Part shown: positions 12,793-24,934 of the stretch, piece after piece
Layout of the letters: the number at the start of each line of letters is the position of its first letter
How positions within the stretch are numbered: position 1 is the first letter of the stretch
Assembly (NCBI GenBank): GCA_037893225.1
Contig: JAZGUH010000533.1
Location: forward strand, 1,488,001-1,552,000
DNA length: 64,000 bases
Reading direction: 5' to 3'
DNA from: Hippasteria phrygiana
Taxonomy: Eukaryota; Echinodermata; Asteroidea; Valvatida; Goniasteridae
The notes under the pieces: generated by a model
Told to the model about the DNA's origin: nothing
Databases searched by the model: none
What the model saw: only the letters and a program-made list of their open reading frames with translations
Position numbers and translations under genes: made by a program

Positions 12793-13905
12793 AGGTCACC
12801 AATCTTAAGATCGGACATAGGCCTAAGTTTTTGAAGATCATCATTCGGTGTCATACACTTTACATCTTGTCATTTCCAAAGCCTAAAAAAAAAACCCAAA
12901 ATAAACAAAATTATACAAGTTAATTCGCCAAGTTCACAAGAATGGCCACCCCCCCCCCCAAAAAAAGGAAAGAAAAGTTTATATTAATAATGATAGTTGT
13001 TCAAAAATCTATCGGGTTATATCGCTGGGAAATCATAGGCCTACATACATGTACTTCCAATGTGGGAAGTAGGCCTACATGTACATGCGGGTCAATTTTT
13101 TTAACGAGCCCAAACATGCGTCATGATTTCTCATCAACTTAATTTTAAAAAGGAGTTCGTATATATCCAACAAAACCTATCGCGCGGTACGAGTTGTCAT
13201 AACTCGTACCCCGGACAACTCGTACCCCGGACAACTCGCTCCCCGGACAACTCGCACCTTCGCCAACTCGTATGCAACTCGTACCTTCGCCAACTCGTAC
13301 CTTCGCCAACTCGTACCTTCGCCAACTCGTACCTTCGCCAACTCGTACCTTCGCCAACTCGTACCTTCGCCAACTCGTACCTTCGCCAACTCGTACCTTC
13401 GCCAACTCGTACCTTCGCCAACTCGTACCTTCGCCAACTCGTACCTTCGCCAACTCGTACCTTCGCCAACTCGTACCTCTAATTAAGACAACTCGTACCG
13501 CGCGATAGGTTTTGTTGGATATATACGAATTCCTTTTTAAAATTAAGTTGATGAGAAATCATGACGCATGTTGGGGCTCGTTAAAAAAATTGATCCGCAT
13601 GTACATGTACATGTACATGTACATATAACCCGATAGATTTTTGAACAACTATCATTAATATAAACTTTTCTTTTATTTTCTTGGGGGGGTGGCCATTCTT
13701 GTGAACTTGGCGAATTAACTTGTATTTGATATAATTTTGTTTATTTTGGGGTTTTTTTCAGGCTTCGGAAATGACAAAGAGGACCTCTGGGCAAGACGTA
13801 AAGTGTATGACACCGAATGATGATCTTCAAAAACTTAGGCATACATGTATGTCCGATCTTAAGAATGGTGACTTGTTTTAGTTCTTTTTTTGCGTTCACT
13901 CATTG
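12793..13905. mobile_element. Foldback element copy 1
   Basis: The left arm (from CAGGTCACCAATCTTAAG) and right arm (to CTTAAGAATGGTGAC and GCGTTCACTC) are inverted copies of about 400 bp, for example ATCATCATTCGGTGTCATAC against GTATGACACCGAATGATGAT. The loop is a tandem array of AACTCGTACCTTCGCC. The outermost left part present in copy 2 is missing here, so this copy is truncated on the left. No coding. Confidence 0.85.
13195..13480. repeat. 16-bp VNTR in foldback loop, about 12 full units
   Basis: Twelve full AACTCGTACCTTCGCC units follow several degenerate ones (AACTCGTACCCCGGAC). The homologous array in copy 2 has six full units. The six frames across it are open because 16 bp does not divide by three, which gives spurious repetitive peptides. 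Confidence 0.95.
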
Positions 13906-13950
13906 GCAAAGTACATGTAGTTTGGGTCACTTGGTTAAATCATTGTTTTT

Positions 13951-14460
13951 GATAACATGTCAGGTACACTTTGTTTTAACGGGGTAGTTATGTATGCAGC
14001 CGGAAATTTACCGCATTACAATAGTGCAGTGAAAACGGGGTATTTTTAACGGGCTAATTAGGCACTAATTAGTGTTCGGCTGAAGCCTATACCAAAATTC
14101 AGTGTTCCCAGAAGCATGGTCTTGTAGATTATGAAATAAAAGTTGGAGTTTTTCATAACATGTGAGGTACACTTTGTTTTAAAAGGTTAGTGATGTACGC
14201 AGCCGAAAAGAAGGCATTACAATAGTGCAGTGAAAACAAGGTATCTTTAACGGACTAATTAGGCACTAATTAGTTTTCAGCTGAAGCCTGTACAAAAATA
14301 AAGTGTGCCCAGAAGCATGGTCTTGTAGATTATGAAATAAAAGTTGGAGTTTTTCATAACATGTGAGGTACACTTTGTTTTAAATGTTAGTGATGTACGC
14401 AGCCGAAAAGAAGGCATTATGCAGTGAAAACGGGGTATCTTTAACGGGCTAATTGGGCAC
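13951..14460 (+). repeat. Three tandem ~202-bp repeats (third partial)
   Basis: Units start at 13951, 14154 and 14355 with ATAACATGT(C/G)AGGTACAC and include GGGCTAATTAGGCACTAATT and AGAAGCATGGTCTTGTAGA. The third unit stops where unit 2 of the segmental duplication begins, so this array is the junction between the two duplicates. Confidence 0.85.
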
Positions 14461-15365
14461 AGTTTAGATCAACATACAAAGATGATTTACATGCCTTTAC
14501 TTACAAGTCTGGTCTTGGTCTTGGTCTTGGTCTCGGACTGTCGGTCTCGGTCTTGGTCTCGGACTGCCTGGTCTTGACTACAACACTGACACCATGTCAT
14601 GACAGCGTTCTACTCACCAGGGTCATCTGGTATTTATCACCAATGTCATTTCCTTGGTCAAATTCACCGCTGGCGAATTGTAAAAAAACATCACACAACT
14701 TCGTCGAACTATCTGCCACTGTTCTAGCGTACCACGGCTTAACAACCTTCTTCGCCGTACGAATGCTAACGCACACAAATATAGCCATATTTGTGTGTTT
14801 CAGCAAATAAAAGCAACAAATTCGTCACACGAAAATCAGCTTTTCAGGTATGGTGGGGTTGGCGTGAAACAGCTGCATGGGTGGTTCCAAAACTACTTCG
14901 GCTGACATGCCATAAAAACGAAGTACGGGTACCAAATTGCACAAAAAGCTTCATGTAGGCGCAATTTCAGTCGTTTTGTATATATACATAAATATGTATA
15001 TAATGCTGCTACCGTAGCTAAAGCACACCAATTTTTGTTTAGCGACTGTGTATTATACTACGAAAAGCGCCGGGCTCATACTCAATTAGACTTTACGCAC
15101 AGTCATGCAATATCAGTATACCACTAACATTTGTATTGCTAATGTGGAAAAAGAGTCTAGACGTCAGGCTCATATACATGTACTCAATTGATAGACTCTA
15201 CGCATAGTCATGCGATGTCAGTATAGTATACCATGAACAGTTGTATTGCGAACGTGGAAAAGGAGTCTAGACCAATTCTTACGGCAAAATAAACCAAGAA
15301 ACTTCGTTTTTGTTTCGAATATTTTCACGATTTTTTTCTTTTTAGGTGTTTGGGCCTTTTTCTAG

Positions 15366-16441
15366 TGAGTGAACGCAAAATAAAAATAGAACAGGTCACC
15401 AATCTTAAGATCGGACATAGGCCTAAGTTTTTGAAGATCATCATTCGGTGTCATACACTTTACATCTTGTCATTTCCAAAGCCTAAAAAAAAACCCAAAA
15501 TAAACAAAATTATACAAGTTAATTCGCCAAGTTCACAAGAATGGCCCCCCCCCCAAAAAAAAAGGAAAGAAAAGTTTATATTAATGATAGTTGTTCAAAA
15601 ATCTATCAGGTTATATCGCTGGGAAATCATAGGCCTACATACATGTACTTCCAATGTGGGAAGTAGGCCTACATGTACATGTACATGCGGGTCAATTTTT
15701 TTAACGAGCCCAAACATGCGTCATGATTTCTCATCAACTTAATTTTAAAAAGGAGTTCGTATATATCCGACAAAACCTATCGCGCGGTACGAGTTGTCGT
15801 AACTCGTACTCCGGACAACTCGCGCCCCGGACAACTCGCACAACTCGTACCTTCGCCAACTCGTACCTTCGCCAACTCGTACCTTCGCCAACTCGTACCT
15901 TCGCCAACTCGTACCTTCGCCAACTCGTACCTTCGCCAACTCGTACCTCTAATTAAGACAACTCGTACCGCGCGATAGGTTTTGTTGGATATATACGAAT
16001 TCCTTTTTAAAATTAAGTTGATGAGAAATCATGACGCATGTTTGGGCTCGTTAAAAAATTGTATCCGCATGTACATGTACATGTAGGCCTACTTCCCACA
16101 TTGGAAGTACATGTACATGTAGGCCTATGATTTCCCAGCGATATAACCCGATAGATTTTTGAACAACTATCATTAATATAAACTTTTCTTTCATTTTCTT
16201 GGGGGGGGTGGCCATTCTTGTGAACTTGGCGAATTAACTTGTATTTGATATAATTTTGTTTATTTTGGGGGTTTTTTTAGGCTTCGGAAATGACAAAGAG
16301 GCTTCGGAAATGACAAAGAGGACCTCTGGGCAAGACGTAAAGTGTATGACACCGAATGATGATCTTCAAAAACTTAGGCCTACATGTATGTCCGATCTTA
16401 AGAATGGGGACCTGTTTTAGTTTTTTTTTTGCGTTCACTCA
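15366..16441. mobile_element. Foldback element copy 2, complete ends
   Basis: The outer ends TGAGTGAACGCAAAA and GCGTTCACTCA form the termini of long inverted arms that meet at the VNTR. The right arm contains a small direct repeat of GGCTTCGGAAATGACAAAGA (about 16280-16320). Arms also hold palindromic TACATGTACATG and AGGCCTAC words. Complete termini identify the boundary that is missing in copy 1. Confidence 0.85.
15840..15948. repeat. 16-bp VNTR in foldback loop, six units
   Basis: Six full AACTCGTACCTTCGCC units, against twelve in the homologous array near 13275-13480. Confidence 0.95.
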
Positions 16442-16609
16442 TTGGCAAAGTACATGTAGTTTGGGTCACTTGGTTAAATCATTGGATGTTGTATAGCAGA
16501 CGGCCAAGACGTAAAGTGTATAAGATCTTAAAAACTTATGTCTGATCTTAAGAATGGGGGCCCATTCTTTTGGGGCGTTAACTACCTTCTATTTATTATC
16601 TCTTATTAT

Positions 16610-19600
16610 TGGCTTTTCCGAAATTTTTTCGGAAAAGCCTTTGTTTTTGTTCTGATATATTTTTTTTTTTCTTCTTCTTCCTCTTCTTCTTGTTCTTCTA
16701 TCAAAAATTCCATAGACAAAGCACACGTTTCATTCTCGGGGTCACTTTTGCCAGTAAACAGACTTCAATCTGAGAGTTGGCATACACTTAGACCCTATAT
16801 CGAAGTCGTGCATATTACTCTGACGTCACGATGACGTCATCACGTGGCACGTGACGTCATCTCAAATGTGCGTTTTTCAAGGGCCCATATCTAGAGAACC
16901 GTAGGTCCGATTGAGCTCAAACTTGGTTTGTGGGTAGACCGGCTCGTGTTATAGATCAAAATTGAAATGACCCAGGCCAAGACCACGTTGCAAATGTTTG
17001 CTTCGACAAGTACAGTTGTGATGACGTCATCGCGGGTCACGTGACGTCATCTTAAAAGGTGCACACTTTAAGGTCCTATATCTAGAGAAACGTACGTCCA
17101 ATTGGGTGCAGTCTTAATGCTGATTGGCCAGGATTTGTTACAGATAACAAAAAATTGATGTGACGTCATCATGACGTCATCTAGAGGTCATTAAATTCAA
17201 GTCAAAATTTGGTACTTTTAGCAATCTCTTATGACAAAAACCTTCGGAAGTTTTATACACTGTATTGTGTACCTAATTCCAAGTTCCCATGATCATAGCT
17301 CACTCCAGCGTCAAAATATACCAATTTTAATATTTAGCCCTAAAACAATATGATAACAAAGGAATTCTGGGAAGGCAGTGTAACCATAGGTGTCATGTTG
17401 TATGTTCCTACAATCCAACGTAAACGTGTGTGGCGTACTGTATTAGCAAAGTCAGTGTAGCATAGCAGTGCATGTAATGTGACGTAAACCTATGTGTGGC
17501 GTTGCCCTATACCGGTACCAGCGGTGCTTTTCGGAACTAGCTGTGCTTTGTATACGGAGCTTTGAGCGTTTTCCATAACATGTCAATGGTGTAATTTTAA
17601 CCAAGGGATACATACCATTTCCTTGCACTATGATTAATACAATGGCGTACGGACTGCATGGATTTTCCTCAATGTGCCTCTCGGAATTGAACGGTAAATT
17701 TCACTTTTTATCCGGATGGTATTGAACCTTAGTACCTCTATCTTAATCATGGAACTCCACTTGTTCCTCAAGTGGCGTATCTAGTATTTTGGTGGTCGGT
17801 TTTAATGGTGAAACCCGATGTTTTGTTGGGTCTTCGGACGTACTTAATTAATGAATAGGAAAACGCGGCACACGTACTTGGACATGTATACAAACCAATG
17901 CTGAGGGCAGCAGGCCTGGCAACCTTGTTTCAAAACCGCGGATCAAAAACTTTCTCAACTCCAAACACTTCGTAGTCGTACACTTTTTCTACACAGGGCT
18001 TTTGGTGCAAGTGTCTAAATGTGCGCTCGAGTGACCATAACGTGCTATAAGATTGCGGAAATAATGTACACATTTGTTAATATTACACGTGAATGTTCTT
18101 ATCACTTCCTTTGCTGTGAACGCGAGATAAAGAACATTTTAGCACGCAGTTTCAGCAAAGTCAAGCATAGAAAACCACATTCAGCTCAGGTAAGCATGTA
18201 GAAAAAAGGATAATTCAGTTATAAGACCACAATCTCAAAAAGGTTTTCGCACTGTGCATATAACGTCGCATCATTTGAACTTACACGTTGTCAGCATATT
18301 TTATATCTTTGTGCGTGTACAATACACTTTGTACGTAAAGAGTTTGATGTTTGAAAATAATAGAAACTTGGAAATAATTTACCACAATACCCCAATTAAA
18401 ATTAGTCAGGAATAGTCAAATCTTGGAAAATAACAAACCCCCCTTGATAAAGGTGTCTAAACATACAACCTGTTATTTCAAGATTCATGTCAGCAAAATT
18501 AGTAAAAACTAATGAGGCAGAAATAAACACCTATGTTCCACTTTGAGTGACAATACTGTGACCATATGAGTGACCATATCTAATTTCACAGAAAACACAA
18601 GCCTTCTTCCCTTGTATTGCACAAACAATTCCCAATTAGTATCAAAATTAAAGGTTGTGCCAAGTTTTTACACAAATGGATGGTTATTGTGCAAGATTTT
18701 GCTGTTCCGGACTGTTTTTAGAGTTGGGTATCAAAAACGTGGTAGGCTGGTAGGCGAGCATCTTGTAGATCAAAATTAGTGTGACGTCATGATGACGTCA
18801 TGATGACGTCATCATACGATTTCATAGTATTTTAAAAGTTTTTGGACCTTAAAGCAATGTATCAACAGAACAGGCTAATTTCGAAAAACAATTTGTAATA
18901 GGTGTTAGATCATACATAATTGCATATCAATGTGAAAAATGTGTGACGTCATGATGACGTCATAAAAACATTTGCTTTTTTGAAACACGTATAAGGGTAC
19001 ATCCGATCGTCATGAAAATTGGTGGGTATACAGATATTGTCACAAGAATGCAAAATCCGAAGTGACGTCATGATGACATCATCGGCTGATTTTCTATGAT
19101 TTTTTTTATATTTTTAATTTTCTTCTACACTCAAAAAGGCTAAAACGCATATAAAAATATCTCGAAAAGCTATATGATCTGTTTATCAAACAGACATATA
19201 GTTAATTCTATATCTATGGGGCGCACATGCGGCCGAATAATGCGCGTATTTGGAATGTTTTTGTTTGTCCAAGATTTAGCAATTACATGTATGTGATGTT
19301 CAACCGACGCTGCGATTGGATAATGGTCATAAACGCCGATAGGTCATGTACACACAATGACGTATACACATACGTACATGTATACATTAATTTGATTGAC
19401 GTCATCATAACATCATTGTGGATTATGACATGTCATCTTGAAGGTGCATTTTAATCCTATCTCTGGACAACTACAAGAACAGCTTAATAAGTCATTTGGA
19501 ACTATGTATAGAATTTTACTAACTGCATTTGCACAAAAACAAAACATAAACTCGTTTATTTTTAATGCGGAAAAGCCCTATTTTCTGTTTATCAAACAGA

Positions 19601-19612
19601 CATAATAGCTCT
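16610..19612 (+). mobile_element. Helitron-like element, plus orientation, diverged
   Basis: The left end has the inverted repeat GGCTTTTCCGAAATT/TTTTTTCGGAAAAGCC and a pyrimidine tract (16610-16700), the mirror image of 9178-9335. The right end has CGGAAAAGCCC, a hairpin TCTGTTTATCAAACAGA, about ten bases and CTCG, a degenerate form of CTAG. TGACGTCA palindromes recur at about 16825, 17020, 17160, 18782, 18945 and 19060. About 17400-18750 is different in character and has no repeat features I can identify; it may be inserted or unique sequence. No genes. Confidence 0.5.
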
Positions 19613-20918
19613 CGTCTCTTATTTCTTTTTTTTTTGGGGGGGGGAGTGGGGATCTTGTTTTCTATATTTAAAACAGCGGATGATTCAATGTAACTAGTTT
19701 AATTATTTGTTTATATCTTGATTACCAGTTATTTTTTAGCAAAACGTATAATTTATGGAGTTTTGAAGGATCCAAACTAACTCATTATTTAACCAATCAT
19801 CTCTCATAATTATTGTGGTGGCGTGGCATCCATTTGATTTGGAGTTGGAAGTACGGTGAGATCATAGTAAATTAAGTCCTATTCACGAATTTGACAAAGC
19901 AAGAATGTGCCACGCTAAATGCGTACAATTACCAGTAACGTGCGGCAAGTTCAAAGGCGGATGTCTCAATACTTGGCATGCTTGGGGCCTATAGTTTGTA
20001 GGCCTGTGCATTCAAATAATCACACACCATCAAATAAATTACTCCAAGCAAATACCTGTAATACTGAGAGCACTGACCATTTCCGCTGCCCCAGTATCTG
20101 AACAACAGTCAATATTCCCGCCCGCTCTTTGATCATACCACGGAGTTCCGTCGCAGTGTAAAAACCGCAGCTCACATTCCATTGAAAGAGTAAAGCCCGG
20201 TTCATACTTCATGCGAATGCAAAGCGAATTTATGACGTCAACGCCAATCATTCGCGCTGCGAATTCGCAAAAGTTTAACACATTTCAACTTGTGCGAAGC
20301 TTCGCTGCGAATGTTTCAAGATAGCCAAACTAGATAAGATATAAACAGCATATTGGTCGGCCACATTATTGACAATTTCCATTCACTGCATTTTGGTTGA
20401 CGCATTGTTTTCAAAACACCGCCAGACCGTTCGGATCTTTTGGGTCGAAACAGAGTTGGAAATGGATCAATTTGTCTTTATTTATTTACTTATTTTTGGT
20501 CTGAAATTTTACTTTGAATTTTTCACCTTAAGTTTCGGGTACCCGAACCGGAAAAATGGATCCGGGTATTGAAGCCGGCATTCGGGTACCCGGATACCCG
20601 GAACAGACCTAATAGTTTGGCTATGACACCACAAGTCCACCCTGTACATGTACTTAAGTGTGGACTTTGATTTGTTTTTATGTAGTTAAGAAAAATGGAG
20701 ACAAAAGCTGAATGTTACTTGTGCCATGAACACTCTTTTTTTGACCGTGATCCCCTAGGCTTAAATGTAGTGTACACGATTGGTAATCCTCCAATTTCTT
20801 TTTACTGAATTATTACGATATACCTTAGTAGATTAAGTTAATAGTAGTCTCAATCATCCTGTGAAATGATGGCACCAGGTGTGCTGTCGTTGTCAAGCAA
20901 AGTGGAAATGAATATTCG
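19613..20918. other. No gene recognised
   Basis: Includes a G-run at 19636-19645 and a CGAATT/TTCGC-rich stretch at 20190-20330 resembling a MITE interior. Short frames here have no recognisable features. Confidence 0.35.
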
Positions 20919-20954
20919 TTTTCCAACGATTTCCAGCTGGAAATCGTTGGAAAA
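20919..20954. repeat. Perfect 36-bp palindrome
   Basis: Both 18-base halves are exact reverse complements, meeting at CAGCTG; the left half starts TTTTCCAACG. It is followed by a looser inverted repeat GCGCGCCCCGGACATG / CATATCCGGGGCGCG (about 20978-21020). A diverged reverse copy of the following 150 bases lies at 26340-26500. Confidence 0.85.
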
Positions 20955-22236
20955 CTGCCCTGTAGCCATTACTCATGGCGCGCCCCGGACATGATGGCGC
21001 CATGGCATATCCGGGGCGCGTCACAAGCCCAGATAGCCATGCGCGCCTTGAATAAAGGCTACCATCCGCCCGACGGTTGAAAACGAGCGTAGTTTTTCTC
21101 TCGTTTTTTTCGCTATCTAACAACGCAAAACTTTGAACAGGTCAGTGGAATGATATTTCCTATAAAAAACTAACCCCCAAATCCGCCCATTTCTGAAAAC
21201 TGCAACAATGACCAATCATGTACACTGCCTTTAAGTGTTCCACTTCATTTTGCGACAGATAACACTAACCCAAAAATGCCTCTGAAGCCCTTTTTCATAG
21301 AGGGGGAAACACGATGTGGACATGTGCAAGTCCACAAATTTTATCTCCTGCTTCGTGTGGACCTCTTGTTTTGATGAAATTAGATGCAAGGGCATTTTTT
21401 CTCATTCCAAAATGACGTTTTCTACCTAAAGCAGACTTCTCTCAATTCTATTGACATCGTTTTTTGTAATTTTTAACAGTTTATTTCAGTAGAAAATGCA
21501 ATTTTCATACGCGCTTTACGGCAGTTGCTATGCGAATGAATGCGGTTTTGCGTGTTTACTGTGCGTCGCGGTGATCGCCATCTTTATTTTCGCATTGCGT
21601 TTTGTCGTCCTCATCTCCGCTTTACCACAAAATTTCCCTCAAAACTAAAACCCTGCCCTTTATCTACGGCATATGTACCTGTTGGTTTGTAATGTCGCTA
21701 ACTAGTTTGGTAATTCCAATAAATCATTGATTTAAATCATGATTTAAATCACTAGACAAAAATCAAAAAAAATCACTAATAAAAATCACGTTGGTTTTTT
21801 TTAATTTTTTTTTTTTTATTTTGTTTAATGTAAAAACAATTTCTGTTATTCAAACCTGACTTTCATTAACTTTAAATCGCTTATACTCACTCTAAAGGGA
21901 TGTATAAGGCCAGTTTCCTGAAACAGTGTACTACATTTATCTTGTGTACAATGCATATGATTCTGAAGTACATGTACATTGTGTGTGTAATGTACTACCT
22001 GATACAGTATTCATCTCTTGGTATATGTACATAGGTTTAAATATTATGCATGTAATGCGCCTATCAATTGATAACCTCCGACCTGATCTGACCCGCCCGC
22101 CCCCACCCCAAACCCGACCCCCCCCCCCCCCCCCCCCCCGCCCGACCCTTTCCCAAGCAAAACTAACAGCTATTATAAGTAATAAACTGATCAGACGAAA
22201 AGCATTTGGGTTACGGTCATTTAATAAGTGTGGCGC
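20955..22236. other. No gene recognised; dispersed repeat fragments
   Basis: Contains the dispersed block shared with 26340-26500 and a GATTTAAATCATGATTTAAATC low-complexity palindrome near 21735. A 19-base C-run lies near 22121. Confidence 0.4.
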
Positions 22237-22490
22237 ACGGTAGTGCTGGGCGATACGACCATAAAATCGTGATGATGCGATATTCGCCGCCCAAAAATCG
22301 AAATCGGCTACATGTTTTTTTTAACCGAAAAATCGAGATATCGCCGATTTTTTTCGGAATCCCTATTTTCCCTTAAAAATCAGTGATACTTCTTGTTACC
22401 AGCAAATTCGCTAAAATTAATTTCCTTGTAAGCGAGGTTCAAGTCGAAGTGACATCATCCTTTCGAACTTTTTATTTATAGTGTAAATAA
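22237..22490 (-). repeat. Dispersed repeat starting AGTGCTGGGCGATA (copy 2)
   Basis: Reverse complement of 11230-11512, sharing AAAATTAATTTCCTTGTAAG and the cGATATCGCCGA words. Likely a non-autonomous element of unknown class. Confidence 0.5.
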
Positions 22491-22782
22491 TGCGCCTATT
22501 AATTGCTTAATTGCAATTTGTTCGGTTTAAAGTCAAAATTTATAATAATGGACAACTTGAGCTGTCAGTAAATCTGCGATAAGATGCAAAATCTATTAAA
22601 ACGTTCTAAATGTCTAAACAATCAGCGTACTCCGCACTTCATTGTAATATTTAGTTTCATTCACATGCAAATTAGCCAGCCCAGCTTTGGCCATTTGAAG
22701 CACGATATGTGGGAAAGAGACCCCCCCCCCCCCCCCCTTTGTGTCGTTCATTGTGTTCCCGGAATCACAGGAATTCTTTTAA

Positions 22783-23748
22783 AGGGTGGCTGCAATGGAA
22801 TTTTTATTGTGTATATCGATGAAATAAAGTTTTTGAAACACAACTGTGTGTTGTTTGTATTTTTTTATTTCGCGTAAGCATTTAACAATCATTTTTTAAG
22901 GCGGGAGGGGGTCAGCCCCGCCCATCAAGTGGTAACGCCGATGTGACGTCATCCCGGGAACCGCCGGCTGGCTGTGGTGGATGGTCGGCCATACACCGAG
23001 CGTGCGTTGCATTGACATGCACGGTGTTTTTCGCTGTGTCGTGGAAAGCTTTCAGTGTTTTGCGAATGTTTTTCGTGGATAATACCGTGTCGTTGTGTTG
23101 CTACTGGATTAAGCAACACCACTAAGGATGGTGTATAAAGTCTTTACCTCTTTCCAGTAGAACCGAAATACCGTCGTATTTGGACTCGGAGAGTGTTATT
23201 TAGCCTAGCAATCGTTGTTTTCAAGTCTTTCACGCGTTCGATTCGGAGTCTTTAGTAGTTTCGCTGTTACTGTCACCTTCTGGCTCATACATGTACGGAA
23301 GAGCTCCAAGATCCTCCTCTTCCTCGCCCCAATAATGTTCCGAAGAAGTGTCTTAATCAACAAGTCTAAAATCGACACTTGATTGTCAGATTCAGGTCCA
23401 AAAGATTCCGTTTGAAGATTTTAACACGACGAGAAATGTTTCCCTGGTCCCTTCATCCAAAGCTATTTAATCGCGCATGGCTGGTTCCCTCAATAACGGT
23501 ATACATCCACACGTACACAAACGCACACTGATCAGACTACTCTCGCTGAGTGTCCGTGTTCCCGAGATGACGTCACGCAATTAGGGGCGCGGAAACAACA
23601 GAGAAAGGGGGCACTTTATTCCGGGAAAATTAAAACACCAAAAATGGGCAGAAACACAGAAAACACATTTTAATCACATTTTGTATATTGTAAAAGAGTT
23701 ATACAACACAAAATTTAATTTTGTGTACAATTTCATTGCAGCCACCCT
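22783..23748 (-). mobile_element. Kolobok-like TTAA element, copy 1
   Basis: TIRs read AGGGTGGCTGCAATG inward from each end, and TTAA flanks both ends (22779-22782, 23749-23752). Copy A has a single TTAA at the equivalent site near 1666, confirming the duplication. TTAA targets with AGGG termini fit Kolobok/T2-type elements better than piggyBac (CCC termini). It has no transposase. A related copy lies in opposite orientation at 37659-38655. Confidence 0.85.
23230..23352 (-). pseudogene. P2RX7-like N-terminal motif fragment (PYMYEPE)
   Basis: A 40-codon minus-strand frame reads an acidic stretch WGEEEEDLGALPYMYEPEGD followed by a Ser/Thr/Asp/Glu-rich tail and a stop. The PYxYEP/PYxFEP motif after an acidic Gly-Leu segment is typical of invertebrate P2X7-C-terminus-like domain proteins, a family often spread by transposons. 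A stop lies just upstream, there is no start, and the cysteine-rich core is absent, so at most this is a captured exon or remnant of an autonomous parent. The same frame exists in the second copy (38060-38221), with a different C-terminal end caused by an indel. Confidence 0.35.
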
Positions 23749-23864
23749 TTAAGAAATCTAGAGAGGTATGTTAGGTAACAATAGTCTGTGTGTATAGGGT
23801 AATGGCTCTGGCTGGTGGCGGTAACAAAGAAAAGGCTTTGATCCAGACATCCCCAGACTAAGCT

Positions 23865-24060
23865 AGGCCTTTTCACACTAGACAAAATCTTGGGGGCGGC
23901 CCCGGAAACGCTCATGCCTAACCCCGGGGCGAGCTCGCCCTGGGGTTAGCTGAGGTAGGTTTGCGCGAAACGAGTGTGAAACGACGCGGGGTTGAACTCG
24001 GGGGTGAAAACACTGGGGCGAGTTCGCCCCGGGGTTCGGCGCTCTAATGTGAAAAGGCCT
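23865..24060. mobile_element. 196-bp MITE with AGGCCTTTTCACAC ends
   Basis: The terminal inverted repeats AGGCCTTTTCACACTA and (T)AATGTGAAAAGGCCT bound a GC-rich interior with repeated CGCCCCGGGG phrases. Copy A shows the uninterrupted site AAGCTTAGACT. The target duplication is unclear (1-3 bp), so the superfamily is not assigned; Harbinger-like or hAT-like is possible. Confidence 0.7.
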
Positions 24061-24088
24061 TTAGACTACGCTGTTTCTCAATATTGAT

Positions 24089-24934
24089 CTGATCTGTATT
24101 CTAAACCCACAGACACCCACCAGTACCTCCAGCTGTCACCCCAGGCATTGCAAGACAGGCATAGCATTCAGCCAGGCACTTAGATTTAGAAGGATTTGTT
24201 CTAATAATTCTGACTTTTCTCATCATGTACAGGTACTGAAGAATAACTTGGTTGGCAGGGGCCACAGCTCCCGCCAAGTTCAACGCCAGAGCCAAATCTA
24301 TCACCAGAGATTTGGCTCTCAAGGAAAAAACGCCTAGCACTAATGCCGACCCCAAGATTCCTTTGGTCACCACCTTTCATCCTAGTCTCCCTCCCCTTCG
24401 TAAAATAACTAACGACAACCATCATATCCTTCATACTTCAGATCGCCTTGCCCGTGCCGCCCCTGACAACCCAGTATTGGCTTATAGGCGCCCCCGCAAT
24501 CTACGAGACCTGATTGCATCCCCTCCCATACAGCATGGTACTTTTAAGTGCGATTCCAGGTGTGTTGTTTGCCAGACTCACATGAAGGAGTCTGACTCCT
24601 TTTCTGGCCATTCATCTGGAACTACTCACAGAACCAATGGCAACATTACTTGCAACACCTCTAATGTCATATATCTCATTTCTTGCAGGGTTTGTGGTAT
24701 CCAGTATGTCGGGGAGACCAAGAACACGCTCAAAAAGCGTTTCTATGGCCATCGATCGACTGTGAATACCAAGAAAATGGACACCCCTGTTGGTCATCAC
24801 TTCAACTTGCCTAACCATTCAATTTCTGACATGATTCTACAGGGCATAGAATCACTTTTCCACCGCAAGGACTCAGTTCGCCTCAGCCGAGAGAAAGTTT
24901 GGATGAAACGTCTTCGGACTATTCAACCACATGG
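24089..24934 (+). pseudogene. Penelope-like RT thumb and GIY-YIG endonuclease
   Basis: Penelope-like retroelements encode a telomerase-like RT followed by a GIY-YIG nuclease that nicks target DNA. The first part, in the frame of base 24143, reads HCKTGIAFSQALRFRRICS, the conserved thumb motif. Near 24290 the frame shifts to that of base 24252, which runs to 24934. In that frame are a CxxC-type finger (CDSRCVVC), then VIYLISCRVCGIQYVGETKN (the GIY-YIG core with the family's CxxC), the catalytic-region RFYGHRS, and VGHHFN. The frame then runs into the inserted CACTA element, which adds a foreign tail. The original C-terminus resumes at 28238-28255. The ATG at 24252 is not biologically meaningful. 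Confidence 0.85.

Larger units (their letters stand above)
12081..13955 (+). repeat. Segmental duplication, unit 1
   Basis: Matches 14461-16485 with an offset of about 2377 bp, starting at TTTAGATCAACATACAAAG and ending at TTGGTTAAATCATTG. The matching frames at 12185-12421 and 14553-14810 are conserved in parallel, but they overlap antisense frames, carry no recognised domain, and run through a TCTTGGTCTCGG low-complexity run, so I do not call a gene. A foldback element occupies most of the second half. Confidence 0.9.
14461..16485 (+). repeat. Segmental duplication, unit 2
   Basis: Direct copy of 12081-13955 with small indels, differing mainly in the length of the VNTR and in keeping the complete foldback left end. 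It also has an extra block at about 15180-15390 that unit 1 lacks. Confidence 0.9.

Noticed and set aside
13123..13508. Repeat peptides of SPTRTFANSYLRQLV / VGEGTSWRRYELAK type on both strands
   Set aside because: They are translations of a 16-bp tandem repeat in the foldback loop.
22943..23125. 60-residue frame duplicated at 38312-38494
   Set aside because: It lies inside the two Kolobok-like copies, lacks domain features, and conservation follows from element copying.
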